Shown: positions 1 to 7,676, counted from the first letter of the stretch. The stretch is 18,956 nt of DNA from Anaerolineales bacterium UBA2181 (GCA_002328075.1 DCVT01000010.1:1-18956); one strand, 5' to 3'. The notes: generated from the letters alone by a model not told the origin. Program-made: numbers and translations.

Positions 1-19
1 CCCACTGGACGGGTTTCGA

Positions 20-69
20 GTTCACCTTTGAACTTTAAATGCGCCGCCAACGGTTCACTTTTCAACTTT
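20..69. repeat. 17-nt imperfect direct repeat, two copies
   Basis: GTTCACCTTTGAACTTT at 20-36 recurs as GTTCACTTTTCAACTTT at 53-69, with 15 of 17 bases matching and a 33-nt period. The pair is AT-rich against a GC-rich background. It sits directly before the first codon of the membrane-protein gene, where that reading frame meets a TAA (73-75). I see it as a likely insertion or rearrangement scar that cut the 5' end of the gene. Only two copies are visible and the window edge cuts off anything further upstream, so a longer array cannot be excluded. Confidence 0.5.
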
Positions 70-78
70 TCCTAACAG

Positions 79-1611
79 GTGCTGTTCGGGGATGTGCTGC
101 TGCTGGCCGCAGCCGCGTGGATATTCCGGGATTATCGCTGGGTGTACGGCGTGGTCTGGCTCTTGATGCTGCCAGTCTACCTGCTGCTCGACCTCCTGAT
201 CCCCCAACCGGTCCATCAGGGTTTGCTGATGGCGCTGATGTGTCTGGGTTATCTGGCCGCCGGCTATGCGTTAGGACGCCGCCGTCGCCGTCTGGCCTGG
301 CCCTTTCTCTCGGCGGCCACTTTGCTCAGCGCGGTGGTCCCGGTTCTCACGTGGGAGTCACCCTGGGTTGCCAGCTTGATCCTTGCCGCCCTGACCGCGC
401 TTTATGCCCTGACGGCCCTCTGGCTGGATTGGCCTTGGCTCCTGATGCCGGGCCTGCTGGCGGGCAACCTGGCGGTTCTGGCGCTCAATCGTGTCTTCTT
501 CGAACCCCGGACCGTTCTGGAGGTGGCGCTGATCGTCTCTTACACCCTGCTCGGTATTGCTCTGGTTTTTGGCGGCTTGTCGCTGCGCCGGTCCGGGCGG
601 CCTCGATGGGCCTGGCCTCTCTACCTGGCCGGTGTTCTTGATCTGGCCGTGGGTTACGGCGCTAGCCTGGGTGCCGGCCGGTGGACGTCGGTGGCGCTGT
701 CGACAGTGACGGCCGGCCTGCTGCTCGCCTTTGCCTGGCTGGAGCGCGACCCGCTCCGCGCTGCGCGGTGCCGGCCGCTCCTCACGTTCCTATCGGTTGG
801 TGCAATCTTGGCGGGACTCTTTTTTCTGCTGGATGCCGTGAGCGGACGATCTGCCTTGCGGGTGTGGCCCGCATACGCGGCCGGCCTCTGTGCTCTGTTC
901 ATTGCGCTGGCGTGGTTGCTGCACGGGCGGAGCGAGCCGGTGGTTCAGATCTACACCCGCCCGTTGACGTACAGCGGCCGGCTGCTCATAGCCATTCCTC
1001 TTTTGGGCGCGGTCGCGCTCAATAGTCCGATCCTGGGCGCCGTGACATTCGGCATCTCTGCCATCATGTACGCCGCCGACGCCGTCCTGCGGCGTGAGCG
1101 GCATCTCGGTTACCTGGCCGTGGGCGGCCTGGTCGTGACCATCTGGTACGTTTTCCAGGCGCTCTATGTGGACGAGAGCCAGGCCTACGTGGCACCGCTG
1201 GGGTTGGCGCTGGCTGGTATCGGGTGGAACGAGCGCCGCTACGGGCGGCTATTATGGTACCGGCTGTCCACCTTGGCGGGGCTTCTCACGCTGATGGGAG
1301 CGGCCTTTGTGCAGTCTCTGCCTCGCCAGGCGTGGGCATACGCCGCCCTCCTGCTGGTCGAGAGCCTGCTGGCCGTGGCCTGGGGAGTGCGCAACCGGGC
1401 GCGGGGCTACTGCCAGGTGGGCGCACTGGCGCTGCTGGCAAACGCCGTGGCGCAGCTTGGCCCCGGTTTTCTCGAGCTAACGCGATGGATTCAGATTGGC
1501 GTCTCCGGCGCCATCCTGTTGGGCGCCGGTCTCGCGGCTCTCTTCAAGCGGGAGGAAATCCTGGCTACCCGCCACCGGCTGACTGAACAGTGGAGGCAGT
1601 GGGGACCATAA
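79..1611 (+). CDS. Polytopic integral membrane protein, probably 5'-truncated
   Basis: This is a 510-codon reading frame made almost entirely of hydrophobic segments separated by short Arg-rich loops (for example a run of five arginines near residue 70), with roughly a dozen or more membrane helices. The C-terminal pattern, a tryptophan-containing helix (TRWIQIGVSGAILLGAG) followed by a basic 'KREEIL' tail, resembles the large membrane proteins often labelled SCO7613 or DUF2157-like in Chloroflexota; that family call is tentative. No function can be assigned. The frame opens with GTG right after a TAA at 73-75, no ribosome binding site precedes it, and the first residues are already inside a membrane helix. 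A longer ancestral protein truncated at its 5' end is therefore likely. It ends with TAA. The next coding remnant is convergent (minus strand). Confidence 0.6.
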   Translation: MLFGDVLLLAAAAWIFRDYRWVYGVVWLLMLPVYLLLDLLIPQPVHQGLLMALMCLGYLAAGYALGRRRRRLAWPFLSAATLLSAVVPVLTWESPWVASLILAALTALYALTALWLDWPWLLMPGLLAGNLAVLALNRVFFEPRTVLEVALIVSYTLLGIALVFGGLSLRRSGRPRWAWPLYLAGVLDLAVGYGASLGAGRWTSVALSTVTAGLLLAFAWLERDPLRAARCRPLLTFLSVGAILAGLFFLLDAVSGRSALRVWPAYAAGLCALFIALAWLLHGRSEPVVQIYTRPLTYSGRLLIAIPLLGAVALNSPILGAVTFGISAIMYAADAVLRRERHLGYLAVGGLVVTIWYVFQALYVDESQAYVAPLGLALAGIGWNERRYGRLLWYRLSTLAGLLTLMGAAFVQSLPRQAWAYAALLLVESLLAVAWGVRNRARGYCQVGALALLANAVAQLGPGFLELTRWIQIGVSGAILLGAGLAALFKREEILATRHRLTEQWRQWGP

Positions 1612-1670
1612 GCCCCATCCTGTGGCGCGATCGCCAGCCGCTTTCTTGGCGTGGCGCGGGCGGATGGCGG

Positions 1671-1687
1671 CGACGGCGCCGCCGTCG
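1671..1687. repeat. GC-rich hairpin in the convergent gap
   Basis: CGACGGC (1671-1677) pairs perfectly with GCCGTCG (1681-1687) around a GCC loop. It lies 60 bases after the stop of the membrane-protein gene, between two convergent reading frames. No T-run follows on either strand, so it is at best a structured 3' end and not a standard intrinsic terminator. The rest of 1612-1712 shows nothing recognisable. Confidence 0.35.
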
Positions 1688-1712
1688 GGACGCCTAGGCG
1701 GCAGGTCTCGGG

Positions 1713-2099
1713 ATCGGAATCGTTGACCGTGCGTGACATCAGTTGTCCAGTCTGTTTGTCCTCGTAAAAACGAAGCGACAACCGCTGCAGGTGCTGGTAA
1801 ATCTGAGAGCGAACGTCGGCGACCACATTCCACCCGGCCACGTGTGCCATGTAGCTGCGGACGAATAGCAGGCCGGTGCGCGCGATATAGACCGCCAGGG
1901 CCAGCAGCGCCAACCGGGCGACCGTGGTCACCGCCTCCGGCGTCGCCTTCGGGTCGGTGACAGTGGCGATCATGGTCTTGATCAGCCACGGGGCGAGCAG
2001 TTGGATGCCCACCAGCAGCAGCATGCTCCCCACGGTCAATGCCAATGGGAGCTGCTATTTCCTGGCGTGCCGAAACACAAATCCGAGCGATGTTCTCAT
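1713..2099 (-). pseudogene. ABC exporter (ABC_membrane type) N-terminal fragment with in-frame TAG
   Basis: The remnant starts at ATG 2099-2097, preceded by GAGAGGAATCG, a good ribosome binding site. It reads MRTSLGFVFRHARK, then TAG at 2057-2055, then continues in the same frame as QLPLALTVGSM and on through the first membrane helices. It reaches the coupling segment RLSLRFYEDKQTGQLMSRTVND, which is typical of type IV exporter half-transporters of the MsbA/LmrA kind. Homology stops abruptly at about 1713, after 'VNDSD'. The following frame (Pro/Ala/Arg-rich) is unrelated, and no nucleotide-binding domain (Walker A, signature, Walker B) is present. Two lesions, a nonsense codon and loss of about three quarters of the gene, make it non-functional. 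The TAG falls where homologs usually have an aromatic or polar residue. Confidence 0.75.
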
Positions 2100-2556
2100 C
2101 GATTCCTCTCGATCGTCGCGGTCGACAACGTCAGGTGACGGCGAGGGGGAGGCGACCATGCCTCCCCGGAGGTGTGTTGTCTGCCCCGGTCCAGGGGTGC
2201 CGACCGCCCCCACCGCCAGGCGCTCGCCCAGCGCGCCCAACCGGCCCGCCGACCTGAATCCGACCGCTGCATTGCACCGCACCCGGGCCTGGCTGGCAAT
2301 CGTGGCCGAGACCGCCGATGCGATGCCCGAATTGACACCAAACAGGCGACGCGATGGCCGACCGCCGTCACCCTGTGCCGCCGAGCCTGCCCGGGCACAA
2401 CCGTCGCTCCCGTTGGCCCCGCAGCCCGCAGCGCGAGTTCTCCGCGATTCGCCCCTTCCATCAACAGCAACGGCCGCTGCCCTTACGGGCAACGGCCGTT
2501 CTGGTCAGAGCCGAATCAGGTGCGGGCCGGCCGAGACCGGTTCCCGCGCGGCGCAG
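2100..2556. other. Gap without a recognisable gene
   Basis: Reading frames exist on both strands but their products are Arg/Ala/Gly/Pro-rich composition artefacts without motif or ribosome binding site. The only clear element is the hairpin at 2469-2500 behind the protease gene. The stretch just upstream of 2099 carries the ribosome binding site of the ABC fragment; no promoter is evident there. Confidence 0.4.
2469..2500 (-). terminator. Strong hairpin downstream of the subtilase gene
   Basis: On the minus strand AACGGCCGTTGCCC pairs with GGGCAGCGGCCGTT across a GTAA loop, giving 14 pairs of which one is a G-U wobble. The wobble pairs only in the minus-strand transcript, which fits the protease orientation. 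It lies 57 nt past the TAG stop of the protease. No T-run follows (GCTGTTGATGG), so it may be a factor-assisted terminator or an mRNA 3'-end stabiliser and not a classic intrinsic terminator. Confidence 0.55.
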
Positions 2557-4428
2557 CTACGGCTTATTGACTGTTACAGTGGTCGCGCCTGGGACGTAGG
2601 TGTATCCTGCCAGCGCGACGTTGTTCACGTTGAAGGTAATCGAGGTCACATTGGTTCTGACAGTGATCGTGAGCGTGCACTGACCAGAGGTGCCGGTCGT
2701 GCAGCTCGCTGCCGCACCTGTGCTCCAGGAACCGCTCACCACCGCTCCGGAGAGGGCCGGATCGATGGTCGCGACCACGGTCGCCTTCCAAAAGTTCTTG
2801 TTGACCGTGGAGCTGCTGCCTGTCAGGGACGCAACCGTGACTGTGCCACCCGTCGCCGGCTGCACTACCACCGTGATCGAAGCGTTGCCGATCAGGCCGC
2901 CCGAGTCGGAGACCGAGGCGGTGACGGTGTGAGTGCCGTCGTTCAGCACGGCGCCGAACGAGCCGCCGGTGCCGATCTGGCCGTCCAGGTTGGAGGTCCA
3001 GACCAGACTGCTGGTCAGGTCTCCGTCCTCAGCGTCGGCGGCGGAGCCAGAGAAGGTTATCGAGGCGCCAGAGCTAAAGGTGGCGTTGTTCGCCGGGCTG
3101 GTGATGGTCACGCTGGGCGCGGTGTTGCTGCCACCGCCGCCGCCGGGGACCAGCACCGGGTTGAACACGCTGGTGTTGCTCACATCGAGCAGCGGCTCCT
3201 TGATCCCATCGCCCGAATCGTCGGTCCAGTCAGTGTTGCCGGCGTTCTTTACCTGGTTGTAGAGGGCGTAGACCTGGGTGGCGTTGCCTGGGTTATTGGC
3301 ACTGGCCAGCAGCGCCAGGGCGCCGGCCGCGTGCGGGCTGGCCATCGAGGTGCCGCTGATCGTGCCGTATCCACCTTTCTCCAGCGGATAGGTGGAGAGG
3401 ATGCAAACCCCGGGTGCGGCGATGTCGACCTCGGGACCCCAGTTTGAAAAGTCGGCCAGCGTGTCGTCCACATCTGTGCGGCAGGTGGGAGCGGCGCCTC
3501 CGCCAGGCAGGCCGTTAAAGTCGGCCAGCGCGCTCACCGAGAGCACGTTGTCAAAACCGCCCGGGCTATAGTTGTTGGCGTCGTCGTCCTCGTTGCCGGC
3601 GGCCACCGCAAAGGCCACTCCAGCATTGACCGCGCCCTGGATGGCGTCGTACTCGGCCTGGCTGAAACCGCTGCCGCCCAGGCTCATATTGGCCACCTCG
3701 ATGGTGGCGGCGTTGGCCGCTACCCAGTCGATGCCGGCGACGATCCACGAGCTCCAGCCGCTGCCGTTCTTGTTGAGCACTTTGACCGCCCAGAGTCGCG
3801 CCCCCGGCGCCACCCCAACCACGCCCTGGTCATTGTCAAGGGCGCCAATCGTACCAGCGACGTGCGTACCGTGGTAGTGATCGTCGTCGCCGCCGGGCTC
3901 GCACCTGGGCCGCATGATACTGACGGTGCAGTTCACGCCGCCCTCCACATCCAAATCCGGGTGTTGGAGGTCGATGCCGGTATCGATGACCGCCACATCC
4001 ACGTCTACCCGGTAGTCGTCAGCGCCGTCGATGTCGATCTCGGTGTTGCCAGCCGCAAAGATGCGCTGGATGCCGGTGGGGACGGTTTGGGCGTTGATGC
4101 TGCGCTCCATGTCTTCCACCACATAGGCCACGCGCGGATCGTGCTGCAGCGCCAGCAGGCGCCCAGCGGGCACGGTCGCGGACATCCCCTTGAGCGCGTG
4201 CTCGTACACAAAACCGGGCTGCAGGCCGTATGCATTCGCCAGGGCAGGCGCCGCTGCCGCCGGATCCACACCATCCTTGAAGACGATGATGTACGGCGCG
4301 GCCGCCGGGTTGCCTTCAGCCGACGCGATGCCCGGCACCACCAAGCCGAGCAGCAAAGTGACTATAACAGTCAGGGACGCCAGACGCTCTGCAGGGTTTC
4401 TGCGGGACCGAACGACAGCTGCTTTCAT
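2557..4428 (-). CDS. Secreted S8 subtilisin-family serine protease with I9 prodomain and Ig-like C-terminus
   Basis: This is a secreted endopeptidase of 623 residues. I start it at ATG 4428 because GGAGGAAG lies 2-9 nt upstream; an in-frame ATG 18 nt earlier overlaps that site. Residues 1-37 form a basic then hydrophobic signal peptide ending in ASA. Residues 45-110 look like an inhibitor I9 propeptide (YIIVFKDG through YVVEDMERS). The catalytic domain carries all triad motifs: Asp149 in VAVIDTGID, His186 in HGTHVAGT, Ser361 in GTSMASPH, plus the oxyanion Asn279 in AAGNE. After a Gly-rich linker (about 428-434) come an Ig/PKD-like domain (about 436-523) and a second beta-rich domain to the end. 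The architecture is complete with no lesion. It is transcribed alone from its own promoter (4564-4591) and followed by a hairpin. Extracellular protein scavenging is the probable role. Confidence 0.93.
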   Translation of the reverse strand: MKAAVVRSRRNPAERLASLTVIVTLLLGLVVPGIASAEGNPAAAPYIIVFKDGVDPAAAAPALANAYGLQPGFVYEHALKGMSATVPAGRLLALQHDPRVAYVVEDMERSINAQTVPTGIQRIFAAGNTEIDIDGADDYRVDVDVAVIDTGIDLQHPDLDVEGGVNCTVSIMRPRCEPGGDDDHYHGTHVAGTIGALDNDQGVVGVAPGARLWAVKVLNKNGSGWSSWIVAGIDWVAANAATIEVANMSLGGSGFSQAEYDAIQGAVNAGVAFAVAAGNEDDDANNYSPGGFDNVLSVSALADFNGLPGGGAAPTCRTDVDDTLADFSNWGPEVDIAAPGVCILSTYPLEKGGYGTISGTSMASPHAAGALALLASANNPGNATQVYALYNQVKNAGNTDWTDDSGDGIKEPLLDVSNTSVFNPVLVPGGGGGSNTAPSVTITSPANNATFSSGASITFSGSAADAEDGDLTSSLVWTSNLDGQIGTGGSFGAVLNDGTHTVTASVSDSGGLIGNASITVVVQPATGGTVTVASLTGSSSTVNKNFWKATVVATIDPALSGAVVSGSWSTGAAASCTTGTSGQCTLTITVRTNVTSITFNVNNVALAGYTYVPGATTVTVNKP

Positions 4429-4522
4429 ATCTTCCTCCATTTGCATTGACTGAGATTCAACCGATCAAGGGGATACCCGGACAGGGCATATTGACCTGCA
4501 GCAGTAGGGCTGGGGGAGTTTG

Positions 4523-4559
4523 CGCGTGTGTAGATCGCCGGGCTGCCAGAACACACGCG
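4523..4559. promoter_or_regulatory. Perfect 9-bp inverted repeat at the protease transcription start
   Basis: CGCGTGTGT (4523-4531) and ACACACGCG (4551-4559) are exact inverted repeats separated by 19 nt. The upstream arm begins about 5 nt after the -10 box of the protease promoter, so the element either covers the start site as a protein operator or folds as the first hairpin of the mRNA leader (leader about 130 nt). Which of the two cannot be told from sequence alone. Confidence 0.45.
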
Positions 4560-4563
4560 GAAG

Positions 4564-4591
4564 ATTATACCGCACAATCGCGCAAGGGCAA
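4564..4591 (-). promoter_or_regulatory. Sigma70-type promoter of the subtilase gene
   Basis: On the minus strand TTGCCC (4591-4586) and TATAAT (4569-4564) are separated by 16 nt. The -10 is a perfect consensus in a GC-rich context. Transcription would start near 4557, about 130 nt before the protease ATG. Confidence 0.65.
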
Positions 4592-4636
4592 TGGCTGCTC
4601 GGCTTGGGTTCGCGGACCCGGATCTTTTTTTAGGGT

Positions 4637-4680
4637 CAGACAAGCGAGGTCTCCGGAACCTCGGCGGCCTCCGCTGTCTG
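4637..4680. repeat. Nested hairpin between binding-protein gene and protease promoter
   Basis: CGAGGT (4645-4650) pairs with ACCTCG (4658-4663), and an outer CAGAC (4637-4641) pairs with GTCTG (4676-4680). It lies about 100 nt downstream of the solute-binding-protein stop. A run of seven T (4625-4631) is on the plus strand, the wrong side for terminating minus-strand transcripts. It may be a 3'-end structure of the operon. No gene is recognisable in 4592-4778. Confidence 0.35.
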
Positions 4681-4778
4681 ATTGGCTTGGGGACCCTACC
4701 GGTTCCTCATGACCGAGGCGGCGCGCCACCGCCTTGACCGCCGTGGAGGCCTGCGGAGATCGGACAGTGATGGGCTTC

Positions 4779-5981
4779 CTAGGGCTGCATGGCGTCGATG
4801 CAGGCCTCGATGGCTGCCTGAGCCACACCCAGGGCTGTGCTGGGCCCCTGGGCGCCGGTCCAGATGTTGGCAACAGCACTACCGACCGGTGCCCAGGCAC
4901 ATTCCATATAGGGAGTGGAGGCCATTGGCACGCCCCGGTTGAGCGATGCGTCAAAGCCCGCGACGCTCGGAAGTGACTGCACGGCGGGATCGTGCAGCGC
5001 CGCGCTGTTGGCCGGTATGGTCCGGTTAGCCAACGCCAACCGCTCTTGCACCGCCGTGCTCCCCAGGTGACGCATCAATCCGATGGCGCCGTGCGTGTTG
5101 TTCCGCGAAACCGTGTTGGTCGTCAGCATGGTACCCTTGATGCCGGCAAAGGGCCGACCCATGAGGGCGATTCCATAGTTGACACCCGCCGCCTCGAGAT
5201 CGGCGATGGCCCAGGGGCCGGTCCACCAGATCGCTGCCTGCCCATTGACCAGCATATCGCGGCAGATTTCATGGCCGGTCACCGCCGGCGCATATGGGCG
5301 GAAGCTGTTGACCCACGATGCGGTGTTGAATGCCTCGATTGTGTCGAGGTAGACGTTGCCCGCTTCATCCACGTAGCCGCCGTACGCGTTCATCCCCATG
5401 CCGAAAAAGATGGGAGCGACATGATAGGCATCGTCGTTCCCCAATCCCTGGTTGCACACATAGTATTTGGTGAGGTGCAGTTGATGGAACTGGTCGGCCC
5501 GGGCGCGCAAATCGGCGAAATCGTCCGGGTTGGGCAGCTGCCCGGCGCTCAGAATCGCCTTGTTGTAGACCAGGGCAATGCCCTCCTGCGATTCGGGAAT
5601 TCCCCAGACATGGCCGTTCCATGGCATCGCTTTGGCGGCGGCCGGCTCGAAGTTGGCGTTGAGGTAGCTCTGACTCACCATGCTCTCGATCGGCGCAAGG
5701 TAACCGGCCTGGGCATAGCTTCCGATCCGGTCGTTGGCGCAGTAGATCAGATCAGGTCCGGTGCCAGCCGGGATGGCAACTGCGAGGGCCGCCGGCAGAT
5801 CCGCCCTGTAGATCCATGTGATGGTGACTTGCGGATGGGCGGCATCGTACTCGGTGATAACCTGGTCGTATTCGGCGCTGTAAGCCCCGGCGATGGTGTG
5901 CCAAACCACCAGGTCAAAACGGGTTTGGTCGCGCCGCACCATGGGCAGAGAGACGGTCACCGGCGTCGTCGGCCCGCCCAT
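4779..5981 (-). CDS. Family 1 extracellular solute-binding protein (MalE-like), mature part
   Basis: This 400-residue frame resembles the carbohydrate-binding lipoproteins or periplasmic proteins of ABC importers (SBP_bac_1, MalE/UgpB type). It opens the fold with FDLVVWHTIAG, then has EYDAAHPQVTITW, GTGPDLIYCANDRIGSYAQAGYL, and WGIPESQEGIALVYNKAIL, and later GQAAIWWTGPWAIADLEAAG followed by VNYGIALM, a typical hinge and ligand-cleft signature. No signal peptide is encoded after the first available ATG (5981), which has only a weak ribosome binding site. The segment that should supply it lies just upstream in the same frame behind a TAG at 5990-5988. No permease or ATPase gene is nearby. If translated from 5981 the product would stay in the cytoplasm and could not serve transport, so the locus is either a recent pseudogene or read through. 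It ends with TAG. Confidence 0.8.
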   Translation of the reverse strand: MGGPTTPVTVSLPMVRRDQTRFDLVVWHTIAGAYSAEYDQVITEYDAAHPQVTITWIYRADLPAALAVAIPAGTGPDLIYCANDRIGSYAQAGYLAPIESMVSQSYLNANFEPAAAKAMPWNGHVWGIPESQEGIALVYNKAILSAGQLPNPDDFADLRARADQFHQLHLTKYYVCNQGLGNDDAYHVAPIFFGMGMNAYGGYVDEAGNVYLDTIEAFNTASWVNSFRPYAPAVTGHEICRDMLVNGQAAIWWTGPWAIADLEAAGVNYGIALMGRPFAGIKGTMLTTNTVSRNNTHGAIGLMRHLGSTAVQERLALANRTIPANSAALHDPAVQSLPSVAGFDASLNRGVPMASTPYMECAWAPVGSAVANIWTGAQGPSTALGVAQAAIEACIDAMQP

Positions 5982-5987
5982 GGTTGC

Positions 5988-6137
5988 CTAGCTGCGCTGC
6001 TGATCCGGCGCTGCGGCTGCGGCGTCACCACCCAGGCCAGGCGCCCTGGCGATCAGCAGGAGCAGAACCAGGACCGCTGCCCCACCGCATGCCAATAGAC
6101 TCCCCACAACAGGTCGGGACGGGTTCGTCGCTCGCAT
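5988..6137 (-). other. Signal-peptide leader ORF of the solute-binding protein, ended by in-frame TAG
   Basis: ATG 6137-6135 follows GGGAGGAGCCGCA, the best ribosome binding site of this locus, and lies 18 nt after the stop of the B2 remnant. Its 49 codons encode a basic start (MRATNPSRP), a hydrophobic core (VLVLLLLIA) and an Ala-rich end (DAAAAAPDQQRS), a classic signal peptide with a possible lipobox-like LLAC. TAG follows, and after two more codons the 400-residue binding-protein frame continues in register. One base change (for example CAG to TAG) would explain the split. Confidence 0.7.
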
Positions 6138-6155
6138 TGCGGCTCCTCCCTTGTC

Positions 6156-6411
6156 TCAGTCGCACCGGCGGCGCTCCTCATGCCGAGTTGTCCTGTCGGG
6201 CGCCACCGTCACATCGAAATAGGCTGGTTCCATGTGGTCGGTGTCAAAGATCCAGAAGCGGAAATGTGCCCCCTCGTCGTCAAAGGAGGACTCGGGCGGG
6301 GAGAACTCCTCTGGCGATAGCAGCTTCAACCACAGCAGGATGTGGCCGATTGAGGCGCCCAGCGCCACGCTGCGGCGGCGGAGGCAAGGCTGCGGATAGA
6401 CTTGGCGACAT
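6156..6411 (-). pseudogene. Remnant B2: internally deleted copy of the B1 gene
   Basis: The 3' part encodes SPEEFSPPESSFDDEGAHFRFWIFDTDH and EPAYFDVTVAPD, nearly identical to the C-terminus of B1 (7677-8237). The 5' end is also recognisable: ATGTC at 6411 stands exactly 20 nt after the stop of A2, the same spacing as between A1 and B1. Between these anchors the offset to B1 changes from 1826 to 1530, a net loss of 296 nt. That is not a multiple of three, so start and tail are in different frames. The ATG at 6411 cannot produce the conserved tail. An in-frame GTG at 6368 exists, without a convincing ribosome binding site. Confidence 0.75.
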
Positions 6412-6431
6412 GTGTTCGGACTCTTGCGGCC

Positions 6432-7655
6432 CTATATGTTGGTGATGTTCCCGGTCGGGCGGGTGTAGGCGTCGATCGCATTCCTCACCGTCTCGTCGGT
6501 ATTGTAGACCGCGCTGATTCCCGGATAATCCGCCAGGACATGCGCTTTGATCAGGTTGGCGCGCTCCTCCAGGTCCTCGACTTCACGGTACTCGGCCACC
6601 CAATAGGCGCGGAACTCGCTCTGGTAGTTCAGCAGCGGCGTGGTGGGGTCGGGGTTGCGTGCGTGGTTGGTCTCGTGCACCAGCAACGTCTGCCAGCGCT
6701 CGAGCGGGAGGCGGCGAAAACCGCAGATGATGTTGCTCCCAATGATCCGAAAGCCCACGGCGTTCAGTTGGACCCAGATGACGTTGATCGTGCTGCCGGG
6801 ACGGTAATAGAACGTCCACACAGCAGGGTCATAGCCGTATCCGGCCAATAGGTTATTCACGTTGGGTGGCTGGCTCAGATCCTCAATGTACTGGACTGTG
6901 ATGTCGCCGTTCAGTATTCTGTCCGCAGTGTTCCTGTCGACCTCCTCGTCGCTCAGCATGAGCAGCCCGGTGGCCTGGCGGATCTTGCCGGCCGGGGCAG
7001 TCGAAAGGTCGTAGAACGCCTCTGCCACCCGGACGCGGTCGGCAATATCCAGATCGCGTGCCAGTGACTGCGCCACGTCCAACCTGGCTCCGTCTCCCAG
7101 TCTGTTTCGCATTGCCCACAAGAGCAGGCCGTTGTTGAGCAGCCTCCAGCGGTCGCCCTCTGGGGCCCAACCGATCAGGTAGGGGACGTCGGTGTCAGGG
7201 GACTCACCCGCCAGCGCGTCGCGCACCTGTTGTTCCAGCGAGACTGTCTCGCCGCCTGCCCCGCCTGGCAGCGCCTCGCCACCCGGTGCCTCTCCCCCGG
7301 CCGCTGGCGCAGCGGTCTCCCCTTCCCGTTGGACAAGCGGGGCGGCCTGCCCCCTGGAGCCCCAACCCCGCACAGAGACGGGGTCGATCAAGCGCTGCAG
7401 GTACTGGTTCCCCCAGGTCCTCCCAAGCCATCTCGCTGCTCGCTGCCGTTGGACCGCTGGAATGCGCTTATCCCGCAAGACCTGAGCATAGCGCTCGGGT
7501 GAATCACCCTCGGCGACCGGCGCGGGGGGCAGCAACTCCGTACCCGGCTGCGCGGAGGGCTCCGGGCTGCGCTCAAGCGCCGCGTGCCTCGGCCGCGGTC
7601 GGGCTCTGTCTTGCCTTGACCCTGATCTTGCAGTCACCGGAATGCCACGACGCAC
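6432..7655 (-). CDS. A2: predicted zinc-metallopeptidase effector-like protein with QR/GN N-terminal motif
   Basis: Paralog of A1. Numbered from GTG 7655, the N-terminus carries LRDKRIPAVQRQRAARWLGRTWGNQYLQRLID, the motif shared with A1 and gene C, then PLVQREGE, a Gly/Ala/Glu linker (about 120-150), a helical domain and a conserved C-terminal peptidase region. HETNH at 327-331 (6663-6677) is an HExxH zinc site, followed by DPTTPLLNY and Glu347 in SEFRAYW as the probable third ligand. The peptidase function is inferred from that motif; no substrate can be named. The start is uncertain: GTG 7655 has only a weak AGG upstream, and GTG 7637 aligns with the start of A1. The frame is continuous with B1, from which it is separated by the B1 TAG. 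It ends with TAG, 20 nt before the B2 start. Confidence 0.75.
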   Translation of the reverse strand: MRRGIPVTARSGSRQDRARPRPRHAALERSPEPSAQPGTELLPPAPVAEGDSPERYAQVLRDKRIPAVQRQRAARWLGRTWGNQYLQRLIDPVSVRGWGSRGQAAPLVQREGETAAPAAGGEAPGGEALPGGAGGETVSLEQQVRDALAGESPDTDVPYLIGWAPEGDRWRLLNNGLLLWAMRNRLGDGARLDVAQSLARDLDIADRVRVAEAFYDLSTAPAGKIRQATGLLMLSDEEVDRNTADRILNGDITVQYIEDLSQPPNVNNLLAGYGYDPAVWTFYYRPGSTINVIWVQLNAVGFRIIGSNIICGFRRLPLERWQTLLVHETNHARNPDPTTPLLNYQSEFRAYWVAEYREVEDLEERANLIKAHVLADYPGISAVYNTDETVRNAIDAYTRPTGNITNI

Positions 7656-7676
7656 CGCCTGCGGGCGCTGCAGTAC

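Larger units (their letters stand above)
6156..7655 (-). repeat. Tandem duplication, downstream copy (A2 + B2)
   Basis: This unit matches 7677-9499 in gene order, intergenic spacing and sequence. The two copies are most alike over the 3' half of the A genes (6432-6920 against 8258-8746) and the 3' end of the B genes. The A-gene stops and B-gene starts keep a constant offset of 1826 bases. The copies have diverged well beyond a recent event, mainly in the linker of A and in the deleted middle of B2. Confidence 0.8.

Noticed and set aside
1623..1637. GCGATCGC octamer resembling the cyanobacterial HIP1 repeat (another near 10495)
   Set aside because: Only two copies in almost 19 kb of GC-rich sequence, and no other cyanobacterial sign.
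1924..3447. 507-codon plus-strand open frame
   Set aside because: It is the antisense of the subtilase gene and of the gap after it. The product is low-complexity Arg/Ala/Gly-rich without motif or ribosome binding site.
4992..6098. 368-codon plus-strand open frame
   Set aside because: Antisense of the solute-binding-protein gene, whose own frame shows clear family similarity; high GC keeps the opposite strand open.
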